NCBI GenBank assembly: GCA_030431635.1
Contig: JAUIIL010000006.1
Location: 182,354-246,353 of the forward strand
Length of the DNA: 64,000 nt
Direction: 5' to 3'
From: Bacteriovoracia bacterium
GTDB taxonomy: Bacteria; Bdellovibrionota; Bacteriovoracia; Bacteriovoracales; Bacteriovoracaceae
The notes beneath the pieces are model-generated. The model saw nothing but the letters and a program-made list of their open reading frames with translations. It did not search any database and was not told the origin of the DNA. Made by a program: the position numbers and the translations under genes. Of the stretch, positions 34,705 to 43,004 are shown one piece after another. Each line of letters begins with the position of its first letter. Positions within the stretch are counted from its first letter, which is position 1.

Positions 34705-35553
34705 ATGAAGCTTATTTTAAGTTTTGTTTTTTTATTGTTAGTAGGTTCTTGTTCTTCCTTTAGAGAATGGGAGAGCACTGGTGTCTTCAAAGGGCCTGAG
34801 TCAGCTTTTTACGATAAAGAGTCAGGATATATTTTTGTTTCAAACGTAAATGGAATGCCTCACGAAAAAAATAATGCTGGTTTTATTTCTAAATTGAGTC
34901 TCGCTGGAGAAATGATTGATTCTAAATGGGTCAGAGGGCTTAATGCACCCAAGGGGCTAAGAAGTCATAAGGGTTATCTTTGGGTGGCCGATATTAATAA
35001 AGTTGTCAAAATCGATATAAAGACGGGAAAGAAAGTCAAAATCTTTTGGGTCGATGGGGCCAAAATGCTAAATGATGTTTTTGTTATAGATAATGAACAT
35101 GTTTATGTTTCAGATACTCTTCGCTCAAGAATTTATTTTATAGATGGGAAAAAAGCCGATGTTTTTATGAAAGGCAAAAAATTAGAATCTCCGAATGGTC
35201 TTTTTGCTAAAGATGATTTTCTTTATGTCGCAGCCTGGGGGTATGCGACAGGGTATGATTGGAAAGCAAAAACTCCTGGGAATTTGTATAAAATCAATTT
35301 AAAAACAAAAGAGAAAACTCTCATTACAAAAGAACCTTTAGGGAACCTTGATGGTCTTGAAATGGATAAAAATGGAAACTTTATTGTTTCTGATTGGTCT
35401 GCAGGAAAAGTGTATAGAGTTTCTCCGGAAGGTGAGAGCGAGCTTGTTTTTGAAAATGGTCAAAATATAGCAGACTTAAGTCTCAATGATGAACAAACAG
35501 AAGCGATTCTCCCTATAATGAATCAAGGCAAAGTTCATAATATTGAGCTTTAG
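34705..35553 (+). CDS. SMP-30/gluconolactonase-like beta-propeller lipoprotein
   Basis: 282 residues with lipobox L-V-G-S-C (Cys16). The mature protein is built of six-bladed-propeller repeats with G-L-x-x-x-x-G-x-L-W-V-A-D and N-L-D-G-L-E-M-D-K-N-G-N-F-I-V-S-D-W, as in SMP-30/NHL proteins. The family includes lactonases that use a divalent metal held by Glu, Asn and Asp; E-S-A-F near residue 33, S-P-N-G and L-D-G are candidates. Substrate unknown. AAGGAG before the ATG. It is followed 5 bp later by the HTH regulator gene. Confidence 0.8.
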   Translation: MKLILSFVFLLLVGSCSSFREWESTGVFKGPESAFYDKESGYIFVSNVNGMPHEKNNAGFISKLSLAGEMIDSKWVRGLNAPKGLRSHKGYLWVADINKVVKIDIKTGKKVKIFWVDGAKMLNDVFVIDNEHVYVSDTLRSRIYFIDGKKADVFMKGKKLESPNGLFAKDDFLYVAAWGYATGYDWKAKTPGNLYKINLKTKEKTLITKEPLGNLDGLEMDKNGNFIVSDWSAGKVYRVSPEGESELVFENGQNIADLSLNDEQTEAILPIMNQGKVHNIEL

Positions 35554-35558
35554 TTTTT

Positions 35559-37049
35559 ATGATAATAGACCATGAAACGCTAAGACTTATTTTTGGTCTC
35601 AAGCTAAGGAATGCCAGACAGGAGAAAGAACTTTCTCTCAAGGAGTTGGCCCGTAGAACTGGTCTATCACCGTCCTATTTAAATGAAATAGAAAAAGGTA
35701 AGAAATACCCTCGCGAAGATAAAATTTCTCTTATTTCAGGAGCTTTAGGGCTAAAGGATGAAGAGTTAATATCAACTAGTCTTAATAAAGAACTCTCTTT
35801 CATTTCAAAGGTTTTAGAGAAAAATTTAATGCAAGGAATTCCTTTTGATGTTCTTGGAATCCCTGCTCAAAATTTATTTGAATTGATTGCTCAAAGACCC
35901 AAACAAGTTGAAACTCTTGTTGGGACTCTTCTTGATCTCTCTCGAACATATCATATAGAGGCCCATGAGTTTTTATCAGCAACGTTGCGCTCTTACCTCG
36001 ATGTTCATCAAAATTATTTTATCGATTTAGAGGAGAGTTCGAAGGAGTTTTGCCAAAAGTTTTCATTTAATGCCAATAAGTTCTCTTCTATTGAAGAAAC
36101 ATTTGAGTATTTGAAAAAGATTCTAGAAAAAGATTTTTATTACAAAGTAAAAGAAGTGAACTTCAGTATTTTGGATAAGGAGATGAAGAAGCTCTACTTT
36201 TTTATGAATCAGAAGAATAAAACTTTTTATTTAAACCAAAATCTTTGTGACCGAGAGAAAGTATTTATACTTCTTAAAGAAATGGCCTATGAGTTTTTAA
36301 AGCTAGAAAACCGCTTGTACTCGAACTACACATCTTCAGCAGAGAGTTTTGATCTTATTTTTAATAATTTTAAGGCTTCATACTTCGCAAGTAGTGTGCT
36401 TATTCCTGAGAAAGATTTTCTCGATGAAATATCTTCTTTTTTTTCACAAGTGGACTACTCGCCAAGTCATTTCTTAGCTTGGGTTGAAAGTTATCCTGGA
36501 AACTATTCAAGTTTTTTTCACAGGTTAACTCAGCTTCTTCCTAAAAAACCTGAGTTTAAAGAGATTTTCTTTTTTCGAAGTCTTTATGACACTCATTCTC
36601 AGAAATTTAGCTTAGAAAAAGACTTTCATCTCTCTAGTTCTCAAACTCCTCATCGGGTGAAAACTTCAGAGCATTATTGCAGAAGATGGATTACATCAAG
36701 TCTTTGTCAACAAATGGAGGAGAATAAGAGTAGTGTAGAAGCAGCTGCACAGCTCTCTCGTTTTTGGAATACGACTAATCAGTATTTATGTTTCTCTCTT
36801 GCTCATCGACATGAACTTAATCAAAACCAAATTTCTTGTTTAACGATTGGCATCCTTGTTAATGAGAAAGTGAAAGATAAAATTAAATTTTTTAAAAATG
36901 TAATCAGTAAAGAGGTTTCTTCAACGTGTGAGAAATGTGGTCTTCTGGATTGCGAAAGCCGGGTCGTTCCTATGTCCATTTATCTTGGAAAAACTCATGA
37001 TGAAATTCTTAAACAGCTGGCCACAGAACTAGAGGAGAGACATGTTTGA
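35559..37049 (+). CDS. ScfR/RamB-like XRE-family regulator with degenerate IrrE-like domain
   Basis: 496 residues. Residues 7-65 are a Cro/C1 helix-turn-helix (L-S-L-K-E-L-A-R-R-T-G-L-S-P-S-Y-L). The middle (about 150-290) looks like the IrrE/DUF955 domain that usually follows in short-chain-acyl regulators, but the expected H-E-x-x-H reads K-E-M-A-Y, so zinc catalysis is unlikely. The C-terminus has C-E-K-C-G-x-x-D-C, as in the ScfR/DUF2083 group, which sense acyl-CoA. Near its end it overlaps the zinc-ribbon gene by 8 bp. No target operator is obvious. Confidence 0.75.
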   Translation: MIIDHETLRLIFGLKLRNARQEKELSLKELARRTGLSPSYLNEIEKGKKYPREDKISLISGALGLKDEELISTSLNKELSFISKVLEKNLMQGIPFDVLGIPAQNLFELIAQRPKQVETLVGTLLDLSRTYHIEAHEFLSATLRSYLDVHQNYFIDLEESSKEFCQKFSFNANKFSSIEETFEYLKKILEKDFYYKVKEVNFSILDKEMKKLYFFMNQKNKTFYLNQNLCDREKVFILLKEMAYEFLKLENRLYSNYTSSAESFDLIFNNFKASYFASSVLIPEKDFLDEISSFFSQVDYSPSHFLAWVESYPGNYSSFFHRLTQLLPKKPEFKEIFFFRSLYDTHSQKFSLEKDFHLSSSQTPHRVKTSEHYCRRWITSSLCQQMEENKSSVEAAAQLSRFWNTTNQYLCFSLAHRHELNQNQISCLTIGILVNEKVKDKIKFFKNVISKEVSSTCEKCGLLDCESRVVPMSIYLGKTHDEILKQLATELEERHV

Positions 37050-37383
37050 TCTTTTTCTAGGCACGACTGAAATCATAGAGGCAAAAAGTTTACAGGCAAA
37101 ACTGCAAAAGCAGGGCGTTGAAATTACCTTTCGTGCTAATGAGAGAACTTGTTCTGGAAGTTGTCGGATTATCGTTGAGCTCTGGGGAAGAGAAGAGGAT
37201 TATAATAAAATTAGTCAGTTTTTTGAAAAAGAGTCTCAGAAAAACTTCTCTGGTCTTGAGGTTAATCATAAACTACTTGAAGAAGTTTATGATCAGAGCG
37301 CCACAGAAGTCATTTGCCAGGCCTGTGGGCATCATTTTTCTCCCAATGCGAGCGAATGTCCTGATTGCGGGCTTCATTATTGA
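37042..37383 (+). CDS. Small DUF2007-like protein with zinc ribbon
   Basis: 113 residues. The first 80 form a ferredoxin-like fold resembling DUF2007 signal-transducing proteins, and the end carries a zinc ribbon C-Q-A-C ... C-P-D-C. Two more Cys lie near residue 37 (C-S-G-S-C). It overlaps the regulator gene by 8 bp, so the two are probably coupled. Function unknown; a nucleic-acid or protein-binding adaptor is a guess. Confidence 0.65.
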   Translation: MFDLFLGTTEIIEAKSLQAKLQKQGVEITFRANERTCSGSCRIIVELWGREEDYNKISQFFEKESQKNFSGLEVNHKLLEEVYDQSATEVICQACGHHFSPNASECPDCGLHY

Positions 37384-37435
37384 TAAAAAACTAACATTAA
37401 GCCTCATAAAAACAGATATTTTCCAGGAAAAATTG

Positions 37436-37444
37436 TGCTAAAAT
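37436..37444 (+). promoter_or_regulatory. Extended -10 element before START-domain gene
   Basis: TG-C-TAAAAT at 37436-37444 matches an extended -10 element in full except one base. The -35 region is poor, as is common with extended -10 promoters. The transcript would start near 37451, which excludes an in-frame TTG at 37447. Confidence 0.4.
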
Positions 37445-37464
37445 AGTTGAAAAGGATGGGAAAA

Positions 37465-38151
37465 GTGAAGCTATTTACTCTTTTACTACTATTTGGATAT
37501 TACAGTTTTGCTGCTGATTGGAAGTTTGAAACTGAAAAAGATGGCGTCAAAATTTACTCTCGTAAAGTGAAAGGGACTAATATTCTCTCCTTCAAGGCCG
37601 TAGGATTTGTTGATGCTCCTCTGGATAAAATGCTAGCGGCTCTCAGAAATGTTGAAGTGGCGACAGAGTGGGACAAAAGTTTATTAGTTAAAAAAACTCT
37701 AAAAGATCACTCTCTCATTGAAGCAGATACTTATAGTGTTGTAGACTTACCAACTTTCTTTGATGATAGGGAGTTAGTTCTTAATAATATTTTAGATTAT
37801 GATGAAAAAACCCATGAGCTAATAGTAAGAGCTAAGTCAGTTGATCTTAAGGACGCGCCAAGGAATAAAAAATATACGAGAGCTGAAATTAGAATCGCAG
37901 AATTTAGAATAAAACCAGAGAACGATCTTTTTACCAAGATGAGTATGGAATGTATGGTGGACCCTAAAGGTGATATTCCTCCATGGTTGGCCAATATAGT
38001 CCAACAAGATATGCCTTATAATTTCATTAAAAACTTAGAGAAGTTTGCTAATAAATATAAAGGTGAGGCCAATAAAGAAATTTTGAAATTTATAGCAAAG
38101 CAAAAAGAAGATATCGAAAAGGCTAGTAAGACAGTAACAAAAGCCCCCTAA
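37465..38151 (+). CDS. Exported START-domain (lipid-binding) protein
   Basis: About 228 residues with a signal peptide M-K-L-F-T-L-L-L-L-F-G-Y-Y-S-F-A and then a START/SRPBCC domain (W-K-F-E-x-E-K-D-G-V-K-I-Y-S-R, V-E-V-A-T-E-W-D, R-E-L-V, P-K-G-D-I-P-P-W-L-A-N). START domains bind lipids or sterols in a deep cavity. I choose GTG 37465: AAGGA lies 9 bases before it, and the resulting signal peptide is clean. ATG 37456 and TTG 37447 in the same frame are alternatives. A periplasmic lipid carrier is likely. Confidence 0.78.
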   Translation: MKLFTLLLLFGYYSFAADWKFETEKDGVKIYSRKVKGTNILSFKAVGFVDAPLDKMLAALRNVEVATEWDKSLLVKKTLKDHSLIEADTYSVVDLPTFFDDRELVLNNILDYDEKTHELIVRAKSVDLKDAPRNKKYTRAEIRIAEFRIKPENDLFTKMSMECMVDPKGDIPPWLANIVQQDMPYNFIKNLEKFANKYKGEANKEILKFIAKQKEDIEKASKTVTKAP

Positions 38152-38195
38152 TTTTTATACCGAAGTGACAAATAAAAACAATAAAGGAGATTTTT

Positions 38196-38696
38196 ATGGG
38201 AGAGATTTTAATTCTTTCAGCCAGTAGCGGGAAAAACCTAGAACTTTCAAAAAAACTCCAAGAAATTATTGGAAAAAGAGCTTCAACTAAACTTATTGAT
38301 ATGACAGGTTTAGATTTTCCTCTATACCACTCAAAAGCAGAAGGAGAAAGTCTTCCTCAAGGGGTAGAAGATTTAAAACAAGATTTTATGCACTCAAAAG
38401 GAGTTATTTTTGTGGCCCCAGAGTACAACGGAGGAGTACCTCCAGTCTTTAATAATACAATTGCTTGGGTAAGTCGTGCAGGAAAAGATTGGAGAGAAGC
38501 ATTTAATTCAAAACCCGCAGTTATTGCAACTCATAGCGGAAGTGGTGGCATTCATGCTTTAAGTGCGATGAGAATGCAGTTATCTTATGTTGGAATGAAT
38601 GTTTTTGGCCGTGTTTTGCATACTCATTACAATAAAGAGCTTAATGAAGACTCAGCACATGCACTCATGGATGAACTTATTAAATCTTTGATATGA
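38196..38696 (+). CDS. NADPH-dependent FMN reductase family protein
   Basis: 166 residues with a flavodoxin-like fold: an S-A-S-S-G-K phosphate-binding start and the A-P-E-Y-N-G-G-V-P-P motif typical of the family (azoreductase, chromate or quinone reductases). It uses FMN and NAD(P)H. The T-H-S-G-S-G-G late loop also fits. AAGGAG precedes the ATG. It overlaps the following acetyltransferase gene by 4 bp, so both are one operon. The natural substrate is unknown. Confidence 0.88.
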   Translation: MGEILILSASSGKNLELSKKLQEIIGKRASTKLIDMTGLDFPLYHSKAEGESLPQGVEDLKQDFMHSKGVIFVAPEYNGGVPPVFNNTIAWVSRAGKDWREAFNSKPAVIATHSGSGGIHALSAMRMQLSYVGMNVFGRVLHTHYNKELNEDSAHALMDELIKSLI

Positions 38697-39202
38697 GAAG
38701 TATGAAAAGCAAGAGGCTTTTATTTGAACTTGTTAAAGAAGATGATTTAGATAATATTTTTAAGCTTCATTCAAATGATAAGGTAATGAAGTACATTAGA
38801 GAGCCGGATACAAATCTCTATCAATCACAGCAAAAAATTTTAGAACTTCAAGAATACTCTCAAAAAAATTCTGGTTATGGTCTATGGTGTGTTAAGACAA
38901 GAGAGAGTCATACTTTTATTGGTTGGGTCCTTTTAATTCATATAGAGCTAGACACAAAAAATCCAATTGAAGTTGGTTATCGGTTATTTCCAGAATACTG
39001 GGGGCAGGGATACGCAACAGAGATGGCATTAAAAATGCTCGAGCATTCAAAATATATGATGAAATTAAGGACAGTAAGCGCCATAACCAAAGAAGAAAAT
39101 AAAGCTTCCATAAGGGTTTTAGATAAATGTGGTTTTCGTTATATAGGACCACGTTTTTATTATGGTGTTGAAGTGAGCTATTTCGAAAAAGAGCTTAGCT
39201 GA
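38693..39202 (+). CDS. GNAT-family N-acetyltransferase (RimJ/RimL type)
   Basis: 169 residues with the RimJ/RimL layout: R-L-L-F-E-L at the start, F-I-G-W-V-L-L-I, E-V-G-Y-R-L-F-P-E-Y-W-G-Q-G-Y-A-T-E as the acetyl-CoA-binding motif A, and N-K-A-S-I-R-V-L-D-K-C-G-F as motif B. It transfers an acetyl group from acetyl-CoA to an amine, probably a protein N-terminus or small molecule. The start overlaps the reductase stop (ATGA). It ends 2 bp from the convergent SemiSWEET-like gene. Confidence 0.88.
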   Translation: MRSMKSKRLLFELVKEDDLDNIFKLHSNDKVMKYIREPDTNLYQSQQKILELQEYSQKNSGYGLWCVKTRESHTFIGWVLLIHIELDTKNPIEVGYRLFPEYWGQGYATEMALKMLEHSKYMMKLRTVSAITKEENKASIRVLDKCGFRYIGPRFYYGVEVSYFEKELS

Positions 39203-39204
39203 TC

Positions 39205-39630
39205 TTACTTATTATTATTTTTTAAAATAGCTTGGTATTGAGACTGTTGTTGTTCCTCTGATTTCTCTGTCCCACAGAAAGGGCAATGGTTCCAAATAAG
39301 TTCAAGTTCAGAGTTGCACTTTGTGCAATAAGGGTCATCATCGTCATGCCAACGATCTTCTTTATGAATAATAATTTGTGCAATAATCACACAGACTGGA
39401 ATTGTTGTTGCAATTTGCTTCACTAAAAAAATGAGTGAATCTTCAACCCAAGCTGTATAGGCAAGAATTCCAAACCCTAGTGCAAGGAAAACATGATAAA
39501 TCATAGAAAGGTCACGAACTTCTTTGTGAATATGGATTTTCCATATTTGAAACCAATAACTTGTGGAAAGCAAAAAAACGGCTATCCAAGAAAGTATTTG
39601 AACAAAATCAGAATGTTGTGTTCCTTCCAT
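39205..39630 (-). CDS. SemiSWEET/PQ-loop-like membrane protein with zinc-ribbon tail
   Basis: 141 residues. Three transmembrane helices lie at about 10-30, 43-62 and 68-88; the first is followed by W-F-Q-I-W-K-I-H-I-H-K-E-V-R-D-L-S, very like the PQ-loop of SemiSWEET/MtN3 proteins. An Asp-rich linker and a zinc ribbon follow (C-T-K-C ... C-P-F-C-G at about 102-119), and the end is Gln-rich. SemiSWEETs are dimeric sugar channels of about 90 residues; the soluble ribbon is an unusual addition. Convergent with the acetyltransferase gene. Confidence 0.7.
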   Translation of the reverse strand: MEGTQHSDFVQILSWIAVFLLSTSYWFQIWKIHIHKEVRDLSMIYHVFLALGFGILAYTAWVEDSLIFLVKQIATTIPVCVIIAQIIIHKEDRWHDDDDPYCTKCNSELELIWNHCPFCGTEKSEEQQQSQYQAILKNNNK

Positions 39631-39666
39631 TATTAGATTATCACTTATAATAGTAGAATCGCCTAT

Positions 39667-39690
39667 AAAAAAATCATTTCTGATTTTTTT
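39667..39690 (-). terminator. A/T-rich terminator-like hairpin
   Basis: Perfect 10-bp stem (AAAAAAATCA at 39667-39676 with TGATTTTTTT at 39681-39690), 4-base loop, 6 bp past the stop of the leftward lipoprotein gene and ending in T on the minus strand. The stem has only two G/C pairs, so strength is doubtful. Confidence 0.4.
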
Positions 39691-39696
39691 TGTCTC

Positions 39697-40092
39697 TTAA
39701 TTCTCTCCCCGAAAAGAAGGGACAAAAGTAAGAGTCTGCTTTGCATATCGAAACTCTTTTGAATGAGGCATTTTTTCAAAAGTAAGACCAGATAAAATAA
39801 TTTTAATACAATCTTCAAGTTTCCTTAATTTAGTATTAGCTGAAACTTCAGGTCTCCTTACATTTCCTTTCGGATCGACTAGAAATTCAAGTGTCACAAA
39901 CTGTCTTTTATCTTCACCTTCACGATCGTAGCAACCTTTAAAGTTTTGTAAATTGCTACTAATTATATATCTTACGTTTTGAGAGTTCATTTTGGGGTAA
40001 TTCGAAAAATTGGTCTTACTCTTAATAGGATTATTAGAACAAGAGAATATAAGAAAACTCATATGAACAAGGCCAATTTTTTCTTTATTCAT
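39697..40092 (-). CDS. Lipoprotein with AgmX/PglI-type C-terminal domain
   Basis: From ATG 40092: 131 residues with a lipoprotein signal M-N-K-E-K-I-G-L-V-H-M-S-F-L-I-F-S-C (Cys18). The mature part resembles the C-terminal domain seen in the AgmX-type transducer of the gliding operon: F-K-G-C-Y-D-R-E, V-T-L-E-F-L-V-D-P-K-G-N-V, L-E-D-C-I and G-L-T-F. The frame is open back to 40143, but that would overlap the upstream gene by 59 bp; from 40092 the overlap is 8 bp. It is last in the WYL-regulator operon. Confidence 0.65.
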   Translation of the reverse strand: MNKEKIGLVHMSFLIFSCSNNPIKSKTNFSNYPKMNSQNVRYIISSNLQNFKGCYDREGEDKRQFVTLEFLVDPKGNVRRPEVSANTKLRKLEDCIKIILSGLTFEKMPHSKEFRYAKQTLTFVPSFRGEN

Positions 40093-40789
40093 CACTTTGA
40101 CAAGACTTGAAAAAAATTCCTTTAACATCATATGTTCCTCCAATTCTTTGCAGGCTCCAATAAAGAGTTCCTAGCATAATACCTAAGAATAAAAATTCGG
40201 AATGAATTTTAATTTTCTCTTTTATAAGGTATTGAAAGATATCTTCAAAAGAAGATATGAACTCCTGTATATTGAAACTCATTTCTTGAGTATTACTTTG
40301 TTCAAAATATTTCTTAAATAAACTCTTGATTTGTTCTTTTTGAGTGTCGGTTTTATAAAGTTTAAGTTGGGTTAAAGCTAAATTAAACACCTCTTCATTT
40401 GAAAAGTAGTATCCAATATAAATATTTTTTAAACCTTGGGCAAATGAATCTGAGAGAGAAAAGACTAAAGAGTTTTTTTTCCAAAGTAATGATTCTCCAA
40501 CTAACTGAAAGTAATCTTTTCTAAAATCAAGGATAAAAATGTTAGGAGAAGTACTAATTTGTTTAAAATAAAACTGTAATAAGTATTCACCTGTTTTTTG
40601 ATCATGTTTTATGGTCTCAAAATCATTAACAGGATTAACAAAAGAAGAAATTCCATGAGTTGGAGCTTTACCTAAGTAATTTTTTACCAACTGAGTTGAG
40701 AGTAGAAAAAGTTCTTTCTTGGGTAGAGTTGCGAAGAAACTTGGGGCCATTAAGGTTGTGAGAAAATTGAGTTCATTAGGTAGTTTCAT
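40085..40789 (-). CDS. Conserved-looking protein of unknown function
   Basis: 234 residues, no signal peptide and no catalytic motif that I recognise. The C-terminus has a hydrophobic stretch (about 198-215, F-L-F-L-G-I-M-L-G-T-L-Y-W-S) that may attach it to the membrane. It overlaps the upstream SDR gene by 14 bp and the downstream lipoprotein gene by 8 bp, so it is made with both. Function unknown. Confidence 0.65.
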   Translation of the reverse strand: MKLPNELNFLTTLMAPSFFATLPKKELFLLSTQLVKNYLGKAPTHGISSFVNPVNDFETIKHDQKTGEYLLQFYFKQISTSPNIFILDFRKDYFQLVGESLLWKKNSLVFSLSDSFAQGLKNIYIGYYFSNEEVFNLALTQLKLYKTDTQKEQIKSLFKKYFEQSNTQEMSFNIQEFISSFEDIFQYLIKEKIKIHSEFLFLGIMLGTLYWSLQRIGGTYDVKGIFFKSCQSDE

Positions 40790-42179
40790 TTAAGTCTCTC
40801 AAGTGTTGTTCAAACTTTCTCATGACGTAGAGGTGAAATATAGCTTGGGTAAATTTATAAATAAACCAAGGGAGAGTTGGTTGAAAATCATGAATAGCGA
40901 CTAATAAATATTTATTCTTAATTATCCTAAATTCCAACCTTCCCTTTAATTCGGCCCTCTTTCTTTGTAGCAGTCCTCCCGTTATATAAAAAATATATCT
41001 TTGATCTGAACTTCGCTGTGAATTATATGATAGATTTAAAAGTTTGATTTTACTAAAAAGAGTGAAGTAAAAATTAGGGTGGTTTTCCTCAACTTTTAAA
41101 TAGGGAGAAAAAAAAGAAGAAAGCCATTTAAAGTACTCAGCACTGATTCTTTGAGCATTAAATCCTATTGGTAGTTTCATCCTTTGGATTGAGCGTACAC
41201 TATGCAGCCATTTAAAGTTCAAGTTAAATTGAAAAACTGCTGGAACATTTATTTTTTTTGATACAAGTCCTTTCTTTTTACTTAGAGTTCTTTTTAATGA
41301 GTCTTGGAAACTAATCTTCTCTTCAAGGGCCAGTTCATTTTGAGGGTTGATAATAGTCTCATTTTTTAAACTAGAAATAAGGGGGTATACCAGTTCTTTA
41401 GGGGAGCCTGTGATTAAACGAACCCACAGTCTAGAAAGGGTGGGGGTAAAAAAGGGAAAATTGAGATAGTAACGTTTTTTATTTAAAGCTTTTGCTGTTT
41501 CATCAAGCATCTCTTTATAAGTTAGCAAACTTGAACCTGCAATATCGTAGGATTTATTAAAGTGTTCAGGTTTCATAATTACTGAATGAATAAGTTTGAT
41601 AACATCTTTGATATCGATAGGTTGAGTTTTATTTAAAGTCCATGCAGGACAAATCATAACAGGAAGTCGATTTACGAGTTTTGTTAGAATTTGAAATGAG
41701 GAACCATTTTCTCCTACTATCATACCTGCTCTTAAAGTGGTGAGTGGAATATCTGTTTGAGATAATATTTCTTCAACCTCCAGTCGGCTTTGAAGATGCT
41801 CACTGAGGTTTTCTCCAGATATTAAACCACTCAAATAAATAATTTGCTTGATTCCACATTTTTTTGCGGCATGGGCAAAATTATCGGCCAAGCATAAATC
41901 AAAATCTCTAAAACTACCTTGGGAAAGACGGGCCGTAGGTAACATTGAGTGAATGAGGTAAATAGCGACATCGCATCCCTCGAGGGCATTCTCTAGCTCT
42001 AATTGAGAGAATAGGTCACATTTCTTCCAATGAATAGAAGTTGCTTCATCGATGGTATTGAAGCGAACTCTTCTACTGAGAGCATGAATTTCGATTTCAG
42101 AATTTTTAATGAAAAACTCGATGAGATTTCTTCCGACAAAACCAGTAGAACCTGCAATAGCAACTTTGACCATGCTCAA
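40776..42179 (-). CDS. NAD(P)-binding SDR/epimerase-like protein with DUF2867-like end
   Basis: 467 residues. Residues 4-290 are an atypical extended SDR/NmrA-type Rossmann domain (G-S-T-G-F-V-G-R-N-L, then I-Y-L-I-H-S and I-I-Y-L-S-G). The C-terminal third ends I-Y-K-F-T-Q-A-I-F-H-L-Y-V-M, matching the usual DUF2867 end of YbjT-like proteins. Such proteins are often near WYL or MerR regulators and DNA photolyases in other genomes; the substrate is unknown. It starts 16 bp after the WYL regulator stop. Confidence 0.78.
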   Translation of the reverse strand: MSMVKVAIAGSTGFVGRNLIEFFIKNSEIEIHALSRRVRFNTIDEATSIHWKKCDLFSQLELENALEGCDVAIYLIHSMLPTARLSQGSFRDFDLCLADNFAHAAKKCGIKQIIYLSGLISGENLSEHLQSRLEVEEILSQTDIPLTTLRAGMIVGENGSSFQILTKLVNRLPVMICPAWTLNKTQPIDIKDVIKLIHSVIMKPEHFNKSYDIAGSSLLTYKEMLDETAKALNKKRYYLNFPFFTPTLSRLWVRLITGSPKELVYPLISSLKNETIINPQNELALEEKISFQDSLKRTLSKKKGLVSKKINVPAVFQFNLNFKWLHSVRSIQRMKLPIGFNAQRISAEYFKWLSSFFSPYLKVEENHPNFYFTLFSKIKLLNLSYNSQRSSDQRYIFYITGGLLQRKRAELKGRLEFRIIKNKYLLVAIHDFQPTLPWFIYKFTQAIFHLYVMRKFEQHLRDLNETT

Positions 42180-42195
42180 ATATTATCTTATATTT

Positions 42196-42930
42196 TTAAA
42201 TAGATCTAAAATATTCTTGATATTCTTTTAGAAATAAATCGGAATTTCTTAATTTGAAATGCTCATCTTCAAGTTTTGCCTCGATAAAGCGATCGATACG
42301 AAAAACTCTGATGTCTTCTCTTAAACAATCCCAGGCCAAAATATACCAAATAGGCCAGTTAAGTAAAAGAAAATGAGGTTCAATAGTTCTTTGAGTTTTC
42401 CTTCCATCTCCAGTTTGATAAAGAATGTCTAATTTTTTCTTTTCAAAAAAAGCATGAGAAATAACTTTTGTAACTTGGTTTTTCACTTTTCCATAAGTTT
42501 GCATCACTTCTTGGCTTGCTAGTTCACTTGTTAAGATTCTTTTTCTGAGTTCGCTAATCACTTGTCTCTGTGCAGGAGGAAAGCTGATGGCGATTTTTTG
42601 AGAAATAGAACGACTCTCACTAGTTAAAAGAGGTGAGTTGAGCTTCTCAGTAATAGCGAGAGAAACAAGAAGGTTAATCACTTCCAAATGATTAAGATGT
42701 AGTTTACTTATTCCCCATCTATCGTTGAGTCTAACGCCACCCCCTCGTCCTCTTTCAGTTTCTAAAGGATATCCTTGTTCTTTTAGAGAACTGAGATCTC
42801 GCATAAGAGTGCGCAGACTGATATTGAGCTCTCTGGCCAAATGAGAGGTTATCCAAAAGGTTTCACTTCTTAAAAGCCCTAAAAGCCTTTGTTTTCTATT
42901 TTCTTGTTCTACTAAACTGCTTTTACTCAT
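42196..42930 (-). CDS. WYL-domain transcriptional regulator (YafY/DeoR-like)
   Basis: 244 residues. N-terminal winged helix-turn-helix (about 8-70: L-A-R-E-L-N-I-S-L-R-T-L-M-R-D-L) followed by a Gly-rich wing G-R-G-G-G-V-R-L. The C-terminal WYL domain has I-L-Y-Q, I-E-P-H, W-Y-I-L-A-W-D and R-V-F-R-I-D-R-F. WYL domains bind nucleotides or other effectors. It heads an operon with the SDR gene and is divergent from the 104-residue gene at 43005, with a candidate operator between. Confidence 0.88.
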   Translation of the reverse strand: MSKSSLVEQENRKQRLLGLLRSETFWITSHLARELNISLRTLMRDLSSLKEQGYPLETERGRGGGVRLNDRWGISKLHLNHLEVINLLVSLAITEKLNSPLLTSESRSISQKIAISFPPAQRQVISELRKRILTSELASQEVMQTYGKVKNQVTKVISHAFFEKKKLDILYQTGDGRKTQRTIEPHFLLLNWPIWYILAWDCLREDIRVFRIDRFIEAKLEDEHFKLRNSDLFLKEYQEYFRSI

Positions 42931-42942
42931 TTTTAAACAAAT

Positions 42943-42972
42943 GTGACATAAAATGACATATTTAATTATATT
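42943..42972 (+). promoter_or_regulatory. Promoter overlapped by a TGACAT direct repeat (candidate operator)
   Basis: GTGACA at 42943-42948, an 18-base spacer and TATATT at 42967-42972 form a plausible promoter for the gene at 43005. The hexamer TGACAT occurs twice, at 42944-42949 and 42954-42959, exactly 10 bp apart and so on the same DNA face, overlapping the -35 and spacer. Position between the WYL regulator and its divergent neighbour suggests an operator; this is inference. Confidence 0.4.
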
Positions 42973-43004
42973 CTAACACAAGAGAGACGTAAAGGAGGAG
43001 TCAT

